A stretch of 64,000 nt of DNA from Nymphaea colorata. Lineage: Eukaryota > Streptophyta > Magnoliopsida > Nymphaeales > Nymphaeaceae. Position 1 is the stretch's first letter, and each line of letters starts with the position of its first letter. Shown here piece after piece: positions 51,618-64,000 of this stretch. The notes beneath the pieces are model-generated. The model saw only the letters and a list, made by a program, of their open reading frames with translations. It did no database searches and was not told the DNA's origin. A program made the translations under genes and the position numbers. Location of the stretch: the NCBI RefSeq assembly GCF_008831285.2, contig NW_022204507.1:5476174-5540173 (forward strand), given 5' to 3'.

Positions 51618-53924
51618 AAACAAATTGTGATTTCAATCATTTAAATCATTCATTATCGATGTAACAACAAGTGAGACACATTAGATTAAATATAAGTGAG
51701 CAAACGAATCACTTGATTCTCATTCATTTTCTTTTAAGCTTGTGATTTCAGTCTACTAAATGATTCAATATGGATGTAACAACAAGTTAGGCACATTCAA
51801 TTAAATATGCGTCATCAAAAGCATCACTTAAACCAACTCGCATTGATAGGAACTTGTGATTTCATCTCTTAAATTGTTCCCTATGTATGTAACAAGAAGT
51901 TAAGCTCATTGCATTAGATACAAGGGATTAAACAAATGCATTGGTCTCATTTCTAACCATGTAAACTAGTGATTTTAGTCATTTTAATCATTCATTATAG
52001 ACATTGTAACAAGCGAAACATATTACATTAACTATAAGTGATCAAGTGAATGAGTTGAATCTCCTTCATTTTCATACAAACTTGTGATTTCAGTTCACTA
52101 AATCAGTCAATGTGAATGTAACAATAAGTTAACCACTTTCAATTAAATATGTGTGATCAAATGAATCAACTCATTAGATATGTAACTACAAGTTTAACTC
52201 ACTGGATTAACTGCAATGGATCAAACTAATACTTAGATCTCATTTGTATCTATATGAACTTGTGATCGCAATCATTTAAATCATTCATTTTAGATGTAAT
52301 AACAAGTGAAACACCTTATATTTATTGTGATTGCACAATTGAATGACTTGAATCTCATTCATTTTCGTTTAAAATTGTGATTTCAATGTACTAAATCATT
52401 TAATATGGATTAACAACGTCTTATCCACATTCAAGTTAATATGCATGATCAAATGAATCAATAAAATCCACTATTATTGATACAAACTTAGGATTTCTTT
52501 CCCATAGATCATTCACTATTGATGTAGCCACAAGTTCAACCGATTGGATTAACTACAAGGGATCGAACTAATGCATAGATCCCACTTATATACATATGAA
52601 CTTGTGATTTGAATCAATTAAATAATTCATTATAGATGTAATAACAAGTAAGACACATTAGATTAAATATCGATGAGCAAATCAATCACTTGAATCTCAT
52701 TAATTTTCTTTTAAACTTGTGATTACAATCGACTAAATAATTCAATAAGGATGTTACAACAAGTAAAAAAAAAATCAATTAAATATGCGTGATCAAAAGA
52801 AACACTTAAATCCCACTCGTATTGAGGGAACTTGCGATTTCAATCCCTCAAATCGTTCGCCATAGATGTAACATGAAGTTAAACTCATTAGATTGGATAC
52901 AAGGGATCGAACAAATGCATTGGTTCCTTTTGTATCCATATAAACTAGTGATTTTAATCTTTTAAACCATTCATTACAGACTTTATAACAAACGAAACAT
53001 ATTAGATTAACTACAAGAGATCATTTGAATGAGTTGAATCTCATTCATTTTCATACGAACCATTCAATGTGAATGCATCAACAAGTTAACCACTTTCAAT
53101 TAAATATGTGTGATCAAATGAATGAATTAAATCTCTCGGGCATTGATACGAACTTATGATTTAAATCTATTCGATCATCAATAATTAGATATGTAACTAC
53201 AAGTTCAACTCATTAGATTAACTGCAAGGGATCAAACTAATGCATAGATCCCATTTGTATCCACGTGAACTTGTGATTGCAATCACTTAAATCATTCATT
53301 ATAGATGCAACAACAAGTGAAACACATTATATTTAGTGTGATTGAGCAAATGAATAACCTGAATCTCATTCAATTTCATTTAAACTTGTGATTTCAATCC
53401 ACTACATCATTTTAATATGTATTAATAAAATGTTATACACATTTAATTTAATATGTGTGATCAAATGAATGAATTAAATCCCACTATTATTGACACAAAC
53501 TTGTGATTTCTTTTCCTTAGATCATTCATCATAGATGATGTAACAACAAGTTCAACTAATTGGATTAACTACAAGGGGTGTAACTAAGGTAATGATCCCA
53601 TTTACATACATATGAACTTGTGATTTCAATCATTAAAATCATTCATTATACATGTAATAACAAGTGAGACACATTAGATTAAATATGAGTGAGCAAATCA
53701 ATCAGTTGAGTCTCATTCATTTTCTTTTAATCTTGTGATTTCAATTCACTATATCATTTAATATGGATGTAATAACAAGTTAAGCACATTGAATTAAATA
53801 TGTGCGATCAAAAGAATCACTTAAATTCCACTCGTAATGATAGTAACTTGTGATTTCCATTCCTTAAATCCTTCGCTATAGATGTAACAAGAAGTTAAAC
53901 TCGTTGGATTATTTAAAAGAGATC
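51618..53924 (-). repeat. 21-mer HOR unit, inverted, subtype II (2307 bp)
   Basis: Complete inverted unit, nearly identical to its neighbours. One visible difference is ATAAAATCCACT near 52462, where others have ATAAAATCTCACT. Confidence 0.95.
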
Positions 53925-56231
53925 AAACAAATTGTGATTTCAATCATTTAAATCATTCATTATCGATGTAACAACAAGTGAGACACATTAGATTAAATAT
54001 AAGTGAGCAAACGAATCACTTGATTCTCATTCATTTTCTTTTAAGCTTGTGATTTCAGTCTACTAAATGATTCAATATGGATGTAACAACAAGTTAGGCA
54101 CATTCAATTAAATATGCGTCATCAAAAGCATCACTTAAACCAACTCGCATTGATAGGAACTTGTGATTTCATCTCTTAAATTGTTCCCTATGTATGTAAC
54201 AAGAAGTTAAGCTCATTGCATTAGATACAAGGGATTAAACAAATGCATTGGTCTCATTTCTAACCATGTAAACTAGTGATTTTAGTCATTTTAATCATTC
54301 ATTATAGACATTGTAACAAGCGAAACATATTACATTAACTATAAGTGATCAAGTGAATGAGTTGAATCTCCTTCATTTTCATACAAACTTGTGATTTCAG
54401 TTCACTAAATCAGTCAATGTGAATGTAACAATAAGTTAACCACTTTCAATTAAATATGTGTGATCAAATGAATCAACTCATTAGATATGTAACTACAAGT
54501 TTAACTCACTGGATTAACTGCAATGGATCAAACTAATACTTAGATCTCATTTGTATCTATATGAACTTGTGATCGCAATCATTTAAATCATTCATTTTAG
54601 ATGTAATAACAAGTGAAACACCTTATATTTATTGTGATTGCACAATTGAATGACTTGAATCTCATTCATTTTCGTTTAAAATTGTGATTTCAATGTACTA
54701 AATCATTTAATATGGATTAACAACGTCTTATCCACATTCAAGTTAATATGCATGATCAAATGAATCAATAAAATCTCACTATTATTGATACAAACTTAGA
54801 TTTCTTTCCCATAGATCATTCACTATTGATGTAGCCACAAGTTCAACCGATTGGATTAACTACAAGGGATCGAACTAATGCATAGATCCCACTTATATAC
54901 ATATGAACTTGTGATTTGAATCAATTAAATAATTCATTATAGATGTAATAACAAGTAAGACACATTAGATTAAATATCGATGAGCAAATCAATCACTTGA
55001 ATCTCATTAATTTTCTTTTAAACTTGTGATTACAATCGACTAAATAATTCAATAAGGATGTTACAACAAGTAAAAAAAAAATCAATTAAATATGCGTGAT
55101 CAAAAGAAACACTTAAATCCCACTCGTATTGAGGGAACTTGCGATTTCAATCCCTCAAATCGTTCGCCATAGATGTAACATGAAGTTAAACTCATTAGAT
55201 TGGATACAAGGGATCGAACAAATGCATTGGTTCCTTTTGTATCCATATAAACTAGTGATTTTAATCTTTTAAACCATTCATTACAGACTTTATAACAAAC
55301 GAAACATATTAGATTAACTACAAGAGATCATTTGAATGAGTTGAATCTCATTCATTTTCATACGAACCATTCAATGTGAATGCATCAACAAGTTAACCAC
55401 TTTCAATTAAATATGTGTGATCAAATGAATGAATTAAATCTCTCGGGCATTGATACGAACTTATGATTTAAATCTATTCGATCATCAATAATTAGATATG
55501 TAACTACAAGTTCAACTCATTAGATTAACTGCAAGGGATCAAACTAATGCATAGATCCCATTTGTATCCACGTGAACTTGTGATTGCAATCACTTAAATC
55601 ATTCATTATAGATGCAACAACAAGTGAAACACATTATATTTAGTGTGATTGAGCAAATGAATAACCTGAATCTCATTCAATTTCATTTAAACTTGTGATT
55701 TCAATCCACTACATCATTTTAATATGTATTAATAAAATGTTATACACATTTAATTTAATATGTGTGATCAAATGAATGAATTAAATCCCACTATTATTGA
55801 CACAAACTTGTGATTTCTTTTCCTTAGATCATTCATCATAGATGATGTAACAACAAGTTCAACTAATTGGATTAACTACAAGGGGTGTAACTAAGGTAAT
55901 GATCCCATTTACATACATATGAACTTGTGATTTCAATCATTAAAATCATTCATTATACATGTAATAACAAGTGAGACACATTAGATTAAATATGAGTGAG
56001 CAAATCAATCAGTTGAGTCTCATTCATTTTCTTTTAATCTTGTGATTTCAATTCACTATATCATTTAATATGGATGTAATAACAAGTTAAGCACATTGAA
56101 TTAAATATGTGCGATCAAAAGAATCACTTAAATTCCACTCGTAATGATAGTAACTTGTGATTTCCATTCCTTAAATCCTTCGCTATAGATGTAACAAGAA
56201 GTTAAACTCGTTGGATTATTTAAAAGAGATC
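53925..56231 (-). repeat. 21-mer HOR unit, inverted, subtype II (2307 bp)
   Basis: Complete inverted unit. Private site near 54798: CTTAGATTTCTTTC, shared with the copy at 59411. Confidence 0.95.
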
Positions 56232-58539
56232 AAACAAATTGTGATTTCAATCATTTAAATCATTCATTATCGATGTAACAACAAGTGAGACACATTAGAT
56301 TAAATATAAGTGAGCAAACGAATCACTTGATTCTCATTCATTTTCTTTTAAGCTTGTGATTTCAGTCTACTAAATGATTCAATATGGATGTAACAACAAG
56401 TTAGGCACATTCAATTAAATATGCGTCATCAAAAGCATCACTTAAACCAACTCGCATTGATAGGAACTTGTGATTTCATCTCTTAAATTGTTCCCTATGT
56501 ATGTAACAAGAAGTTAAGCTCATTGCATTAGATACAAGGGATTAAACAAATGCATTGGTCTCATTTCTAACCATGTAAACTAGTGATTTTAGTCATTTTA
56601 ATCATTCATTATAGACATTGTAACAAGCGAAACATATTACATTAACTATAAGTGATCAAGTGAATGAGTTGAATCTCCTTCATTTTCATACAAACTTGTG
56701 ATTTCAGTTCACTAAATCAGTCAATGTGAATGTAACAATAAGTTAACCACTTTCAATTAAATATGTGTGATCAAATGAATCAACTCATTAGATATGTAAC
56801 TACAAGTTTAACTCACTGGATTAACTGCAATGGATCAAACTAATACTTAGATCTCATTTGTATCTATATGAACTTGTGATCGCAATCATTTAAATCATTC
56901 ATTTTAGATGTAATAACAAGTGAAACACCTTATATTTATTGTGATTGCACAATTGAATGACTTGAATCTCATTCATTTTCGTTTAAAATTGTGATTTCAA
57001 TGTACTAAATCATTTAATATGGATTAACAACGTCTTATCCACATTCAAGTTAATATGCATGATCAAATGAATCAATAAAATCTCACTATTATTGATACAA
57101 ACTTAGTATTTCTTTCCCATAGATCATTCACTATTGATGTAGCCACAAGTTCAACCGATTGGATTAACTACAAGGGATCGAACTAATGCATAGATCCCAC
57201 TTATATACATATGAACTTGTGATTTGAATCAATTAAATAATTCATTATAGATGTAATAACAAGTAAGACACATTAGATTAAATATCGATGAGCAAATCAA
57301 TCACTTGAATCTCATTAATTTTCTTTTAAACTTGTGATTACAATCGACTAAATAATTCAATAAGGATGTTACAACAAGTAAAAAAAAAATCAATTAAATA
57401 TGCGTGATCAAAAGAAACACTTAAATCCCACTCGTATTGAGGGAACTTGCGATTTCAATCCCTCAAATCGTTCGCCATAGATGTAACATGAAGTTAAACT
57501 CATTAGATTGGATACAAGGGATCGAACAAATGCATTGGTTCCTTTTGTATCCATATAAACTAGTGATTTTAATCTTTTAAACCATTCATTACAGACTTTA
57601 TAACAAACGAAACATATTAGATTAACTACAAGAGATCATTTGAATGAGTTGAATCTCATTCATTTTCATACGAACCATTCAATGTGAATGCATCAACAAG
57701 TTAACCACTTTCAATTAAATATGTGTGATCAAATGAATGAATTAAATCTCTCGGGCATTGATACGAACTTATGATTTAAATCTATTCGATCATCAATAAT
57801 TAGATATGTAACTACAAGTTCAACTCATTAGATTAACTGCAAGGGATCAAACTAATGCATAGATCCCATTTGTATCCACGTGAACTTGTGATTGCAATCA
57901 CTTAAATCATTCATTATAGATGCAACAACAAGTGAAACACATTATATTTAGTGTGATTGAGCAAATGAATAACCTGAATCTCATTCAATTTCATTTAAAC
58001 TTGTGATTTCAATCCACTACATCATTTTAATATGTATTAATAAAATGTTATACACATTTAATTTAATATGTGTGATCAAATGAATGAATTAAATCCCACT
58101 ATTATTGACACAAACTTGTGATTTCTTTTCCTTAGATCATTCATCATAGATGATGTAACAACAAGTTCAACTAATTGGATTAACTACAAGGGGTGTAACT
58201 AAGGTAATGATCCCATTTACATACATATGAACTTGTGATTTCAATCATTAAAATCATTCATTATACATGTAATAACAAGTGAGACACATTAGATTAAATA
58301 TGAGTGAGCAAATCAATCAGTTGAGTCTCATTCATTTTCTTTTAATCTTGTGATTTCAATTCACTATATCATTTAATATGGATGTAATAACAAGTTAAGC
58401 ACATTGAATTAAATATGTGCGATCAAAAGAATCACTTAAATTCCACTCGTAATGATAGTAACTTGTGATTTCCATTCCTTAAATCCTTCGCTATAGATGT
58501 AACAAGAAGTTAAACTCGTTGGATTATTTAAAAGAGATC
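56232..58539 (-). repeat. 21-mer HOR unit, inverted, subtype II (2308 bp)
   Basis: Complete inverted unit. Private site near 57105: CTTAGTATTTCTTTC, shared with the partial copy near 63870. Confidence 0.95.
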
Positions 58540-60845
58540 AAACAAATTGTGATTTCAATCATTTAAATCATTCATTATCGATGTAACAACAAGTGAGACA
58601 CATTAGATTAAATATAAGTGAGCAAACGAACCACTTGATTCTCATTCATTTTCTTTTAAGCTTGTGATTTCAGTCTACTAAATGATTCAATATGGATGTA
58701 ACAACAAGTTAGGCACATTCAATTAAATATGCGTCATCAAAAGCATCACTTAAACCAACTCGCATTGATAGGAACTTGTGATTTCATCTCTTAAATTGTT
58801 CCCTATGTATGTAACAAGAAGTTAAGCTCATTGCATTAGATACAAGGGATTAAACAAATGCATTGGTCTCATTTCTAACCATGTAAACTAGTGATTTTAG
58901 TCATTTTAATCATTCATTATAGACATTGTAACAAGCGAAACATATTACATTAACTATAAGTGATCAAGTGAATGAGTTGAATCTCCTTCATTTTCATACA
59001 AACTTGTGATTTCAGTTCACTAAATCAGTCAATGTGAATGTAACAATAAGTTAACCACTTTCAATTAAATATGTGTGATCAAATGAATCAACTCATTAGA
59101 TATGTAACTACAAGTTTAACTCACTGGATTAACTGCAATGGATCAAACTAATACTTAGATCTCATTTGTATCTATATGAACTTGTGATCGCAATCATTTA
59201 AATCATTCATTTTAGATGTAATAACAAGTGAAACACCTTATATTTATTGTGATTGCACAATTGAATGACTTGAATCTCATTCATTTTCGTTTAAAATTGT
59301 GATTTCAATGTACTAAATCATTTAATATGGATTAACAACGTCTTATCCACATTCAAGTTAATATGCATGATCAAATGAATCAATAAAATCTCACTATTAT
59401 TGATACAAACTTAGATTTCTTTCCCATAGATCATTCACTATTGATGTAGCCACAAGTTCAACCGATTGGATTAACTACAAGGGATCGAACTAATGCATAG
59501 ATCCCACTTATATACATATGAACTTGTGATTTGAATCAATTAAATAATTCATTATAGATGTAATAACAAGTAAGACACATTAGATTAAATATCGATGAGC
59601 AAATCAATCACTTGAATCTCATTAATTTTCTTTTAAACTTGTGATTACAATCGACTAAATAATTCAATAAGGATGTTACAACAAGTAAAAAAAAATCAAT
59701 TAAATATGCGTGATCAAAAGAAACACTTAAATCCCACTCGTATTGAGGGAACTTGCGATTTCAATCCCTCAAATCGTTCGCCATAGATGTAACATGAAGT
59801 TAAACTCATTAGATTGGATACAAGGGATCGAACAAATGCATTGGTTCCTTTTGTATCCATATAAACTAGTGATTTTAATCTTTTAAACCATTCATTACAG
59901 ACTTTATAACAAACGAAACATATTAGATTAACTACAAGAGATCATTTGAATGAGTTGAATCTCATTCATTTTCATACGAACCATTCAATGTGAATGCATC
60001 AACAAGTTAACCACTTTCAATTAAATATGTGTGATCAAATGAATGAATTAAATCTCTCGGGCATTGATACGAACTTATGATTTAAATCTATTCGATCATC
60101 AATAATTAGATATGTAACTACAAGTTCAACTCATTAGATTAACTGCAAGGGATCAAACTAATGCATAGATCCCATTTGTATCCACGTGAACTTGTGATTG
60201 CAATCACTTAAATCATTCATTATAGATGCAACAACAAGTGAAACACATTATATTTAGTGTGATTGAGCAAATGAATAACCTGAATCTCATTCAATTTCAT
60301 TTAAACTTGTGATTTCAATCCACTACATCATTTTAATATGTATTAATAAAATGTTATACACATTTAATTTAATATGTGTGATCAAATGAATGAATTAAAT
60401 CCCACTATTATTGACACAAACTTGTGATTTCTTTTCCTTAGATCATTCATCATAGATGATGTAACAACAAGTTCAACTAATTGGATTAACTACAAGGGGT
60501 GTAACTAAGGTAATGATCCCATTTACATACATATGAACTTGTGATTTCAATCATTAAAATCATTCATTATACATGTAATAACAAGTGAGACACATTAGAT
60601 TAAATATGAGTGAGCAAATCAATCAGTTGAGTCTCATTCATTTTCTTTTAATCTTGTGATTTCAATTCACTATATCATTTAATATGGATGTAATAACAAG
60701 TTAAGCACATTGAATTAAATATGTGCGATCAAAAGAATCACTTAAATTCCACTCGTAATGATAGTAACTTGTGATTTCCATTCCTTAAATCCTTCGCTAT
60801 AGATGTAACAAGAAGTTAAACTCGTTGGATTATTTAAAAGAGATC
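58540..60845 (-). repeat. 21-mer HOR unit, inverted, subtype II (2306 bp)
   Basis: Complete inverted unit. This and the next two units share GCAAACGAACCACTTG in monomer 21 (58627, 60934, 63084), where earlier inverted copies have GAATCACTTG. Confidence 0.95.
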
Positions 60846-62997
60846 AAACAAATTGTGATTTCAATCATTTAAATCATTCATTATCGATGTAACAACAAGT
60901 GAGACACATTAGATTAAATATAAGTGAGCAAACGAACCACTTGATTCTCATTCATTTTCTTTTAAGCTTGTGATTTCAGTCTACTAAATGATTCAATATG
61001 GATGTAACAACAAGTTAGGCACATTCAATTAAATATGCGTCATCAAAAGCATCACTTAAACCAACTCGCATTGATAGGAACTTGTGATTTCATCTCTTAA
61101 ATTGTTCCCTATGTATGTAACAAGAAGTTAAGCTCATTGCATTAGATACAAGGGATTAAACAAATGCATTGGTCTCATTTCTACCATGTAAACTAGTGAT
61201 TTTAGTCATTTTAATCATTCATTATAGACATTGTAACAAGCGAAACATATTACATTAACTATAAGTGATCAAGTGAATGAGTTGAATCTCCTTCATTTTC
61301 ATACAAACTTGTGATTTCAGTTCACTAAATCAGTCAATGTGAATGTAACAATAAGTTAACCACTTTCAATTAAATATGTGTGATCAAATGAATCAACTCA
61401 TTAGATATGTAACTACAAGTTTAACTCACTGGATTAACTGCAATGGATCAAACTAATACTTAGATCTCATTTGTATCTATATGAACTTGTGATCGCAATC
61501 ATTTAAATCATTCATTTTAGATGTAATAACAAGTGAAACACCTTATATTTATTGTGATTGCACAATTGAATGACTTGAATCTCATTCATTTTCGTTTAAA
61601 ATTGTGATTTCAATGTACTAAATCATTTAATATGGATTAACAACGTCTTATCCACATTCAAGTTAATATGCATGATCAAATGAATCAATAAAATCTCACT
61701 ATTATTGATACAAACTTAGGATTTCTTTCCCATAGATCATTCACTATTGATGTAGCCACAAGTTCAACCGATTGGATTAACTACAAGGGATCGAACTAAT
61801 GCATAGATCCCACTTATATACATATGAACTTGTGATTTGAATCAATTAAATAATTCATTATAGATGTAATAACAAGTAAGACACATTAGATTAAATATCG
61901 ATGAGCAAATCAATCACTTGAATCTCATTAATTTTCTTTTAAACTTGTGATTACAATCGACTAAATAATTCAATAAGGATGTTACAACAAGTAAAAAAAA
62001 AATCAATTAAATATGCGTGATCAAAAGAAACACTTAAATCCACTCGTATTGAGGAACTTGCGATTTCAATCCTCAAATCGTTCGCCATAGATGTAACATG
62101 AAGTTAAACTCATTAGATTGGATACAAGGATCGAACAAATGCATTGGTTCCTTTTGTATCCATATAAACTAGTGATTTTAATCTTTTAAACCATTCATTA
62201 CAGACTTATAACAAACGAAACATATTAGATTAACTACAAGAATCATTGAATGAGTTGAATCTCATTCATTTTCATACGAACCATTCAATGTGAATGCATC
62301 AACAAGTTAACCACTTTCAATTAAATATGTGTGATCAAATGAATGAATTAAATCTCTCGGCATTGATACGAACTTATGATTTAAATCTATTGATCATCAT
62401 AATTAGATATGTAACTACAAGTTCAACTCATTAGATTAACTGCAAGGGATCAAACTAATGCATAGATCCCATTTGTATCCACGTGAACTTGTGATTGCAA
62501 TCACTTAAATCATTCATTATAGATGATCCATATCAATTCATAATGATTAACATAACAATGAATGAATTAATCATATTATAACAAATTGTATTTTTTCTTA
62601 ATATATATAGATGATTAACAACAAGTTAACTAATTGGATTAACTACAAGGGTGTAACTAAGGTAATGATCCCATTTACATACATATGAACTTGTGATTTC
62701 AATCATTAAAATCATTCATTATACATGTAATAACAAGTGAGACACATTAGATTAAATATGAGTGAGCAAATCAATCAGTTGAGTCTCATTCATTTTCTTT
62801 TAATCTTGTGATTTCAATTCACTATATCATTTAATATGGATGTAATAACAAGTTAAGCACATTGAATTAAATATGTGCGATCAAAAGAATCACTTAAATT
62901 CCACTCGTAATGATAGTAACTTGTGATTTCCATTCCTTAAATCCTTCGCTATAGATGTAACAAGAAGTTAAACTCGTTGGATTATTTAAAAGAGATC
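60846..62997 (-). repeat. Damaged 21-mer HOR unit, inverted (2152 bp)
   Basis: Order is normal from monomer 1 back to monomer 7. At about 62524-62615 the expected monomers 7, 6 and 5 are replaced by a shorter stretch of poor match, after which the end of monomer 5 (CTAATTGGATTAACTAC) resumes. The net loss is about 154 bp compared with the neighbours. One-base deletions cluster from about 62040 onward. Confidence 0.9.
62524..62615. other. Short stretch that does not fit the satellite consensus
   Basis: About 90 bases replace roughly 250 bases of inverted monomers 7 to 5. Fragments such as AATGAATGAATTAATC hint at satellite, but the region also has a TTTTTT run and an ATATATATAG run not seen elsewhere. 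No open frame, RNA fold or mobile-element end is evident. It could be a collapsed consensus or a real small indel with filler DNA. Confidence 0.6.
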
Positions 62998-64000
62998 AAA
63001 CAAATTGTGATTTCAATCATTTAAATCATTCATTATCGATGTAACAACAAGTGAGACACATTAGATTAAATATAAGTGAGCAAACGAACCACTTGATTCT
63101 CATTCATTTTCTTTTAAGCTTGTGATTTCAGTCTACTAAATGATTCAATATGGATGTAACAACAAGTTAGGCACATTCAATTAAATATGCGTCATCAAAA
63201 GCATCACTTAAACCAACTCGCATTGATAGGAACTTGTGATTTCATCTCTTAAATTGTTCCCTATGTATGTAACAAGAAGTTAAGCTCATTGCATTAGATA
63301 CAAGGGATTAAACAAATGCATTGGTCTCATTTCTAACCATGTAAACTAGTGATTTTAGTCATTTTAATCATTCATTATAGACATTGTAACAAGCGAAACA
63401 TATTACATTAACTATAAGTGATCAAGTGAATGAGTTGAATCTCCTTCATTTTCATACAAACTTGTGATTTCAGTTCACTAAATCAGTCAATGTGAATGTA
63501 ACAATAAGTTAACCACTTTCAATTAAATATGTGTGATCAAATGAATCAACTCATTAGATATGTAACTACAAGTTTAACTCACTGGATTAACTGCAATGGA
63601 TCAAACTAATACTTAGATCTCATTTGTATCTATATGAACTTGTGATCGCAATCATTTAAATCATTCATTTTAGATGTAATAACAAGTGAAACACCTTATA
63701 TTTATTGTGATTGCACAATTGAATGACTTGAATCTCATTCATTTTCGTTTAAAATTGTGATTTCAATGTACTAAATCATTTAATATGGATTAACAACGTC
63801 TTATCCACATTCAAGTTAATATGCATGATCAAATGAATCAATAAAATCTCACTATTATTGATACAAACTTAGTATTTCTTTCCCATAGATCATTCACTAT
63901 TGATGTAGCCACAAGTTCAACCGATTGGATTAACTACAAGGGATCGAACTAATGCATAGATCCCACTTATATACATATGAACTTGTGATTTGAATCAATT
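62998..64000 (-). repeat. Partial HOR unit at window end, inverted
   Basis: Monomers 1, 21, 20 and so on back to 13 in inverted order, cut by the window edge. It is free of the indels seen just upstream. Confidence 0.93.

Larger units (their letters stand above)
1..64000. repeat. Hierarchical satellite DNA array (114-bp monomer, 342-bp trimer, 2.3-kb HOR)
   Basis: The whole window outside the N run is built from one family of AT-rich monomers of about 114 bp. The box ACTTGTTRTTACAT (or a close variant) returns every 112-118 bp, with shorter intervals of 84, 93 and 64 bp at three fixed places in the 2.3-kb unit. A second box, TGAAATCACAAGTT, follows about 40 bp later. Monomers of the same index in successive 2.3-kb units are almost identical, while different monomers within a unit are clearly diverged; this is the definition of a higher-order repeat. 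No unrelated flanking DNA is seen at either end, so the true array is longer. Large satellites of this kind are known from eukaryotic centromeres and heterochromatin; the role here is inferred. Confidence 0.97.

Noticed and set aside
44038-64000. Whole window as a recent perfect palindrome centred on the gap
   Set aside because: The arms are not mirror images. The forward arm has 12-mer B copies 11 and 17 kb from the gap with no counterpart in the inverted arm, and the subtypes differ beyond 47 kb.
1-64000. Assignment to a named satellite family or species
   Set aside because: I do not recognise the monomer with confidence, and no flanking gene helps. A database search with the 114-bp, 342-bp and 2.3-kb consensus would decide.

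Overview
The window is a single tandem-repeat (satellite DNA) array running off both ends, interrupted only by a 100-base run of N at 43938-44037. I find no supportable protein-coding gene, tRNA, rRNA, CRISPR array, transposon or telomere repeat. The DNA is strongly AT-rich (about 27-30 % G+C in the stretches I counted by eye). A homogeneous array of this length with higher-order repeat (HOR) structure is typical of eukaryotic centromeric or other heterochromatic satellites. I cannot name the species, and a centromeric role is inference.

The repeat has several nested levels. (1) The basic monomer is about 114 bp and carries two recurrent boxes, ACTTGTTRTTACAT and TGAAATCACAAGTT. (2) Monomers come in three types that always follow in the order T1-T2-T3, giving a trimer of about 342 bp. 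(3) Seven diverged trimers (21 monomers, three of them truncated to 84, 93 and 64 bp) make the main HOR unit of 2.30 kb. (4) Two shortened HOR units each lack exactly nine consecutive monomers (three trimers): 12-mer A (1.22-1.25 kb, five tandem copies at 71-6266) and 12-mer B (about 1.32 kb, single copies at 26045-27359 and 31960-33277). (5) Above these, variant sites suggest super-repeats: alternating sub-versions of 12-mer A (about 2.5 kb period) and a duplicated block of about 5.9 kb around the two 12-mer B copies.

Layout: 1-6266, 12-mer A array; 6267-10823, two 21-mer units; 10824-19160, a scrambled zone with six internal breakpoints; 19161-43937, regular 21-mers with the two 12-mer B copies; 43938-44037, assembly gap; 44038-64000, the same satellite in reverse orientation, rearranged at 46.4-47.1 kb, then very uniform 2306-2308 bp units up to about 61 kb, and a damaged unit at 62.5 kb. 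Linked variants define two HOR subtypes. Subtype I fills the forward arm near the gap and the first inverted unit. Subtype II fills the inverted arm from about 47 kb and also occurs in the forward arm at about 8.5-11.6 and 14.5-17 kb.

Patches rich in one-base indels lie next to the gap and at a few other places. They may be consensus error or real decay; the sequence alone cannot decide. All positions were counted by hand from the sequence, and breakpoints are good to roughly 5-30 bp.
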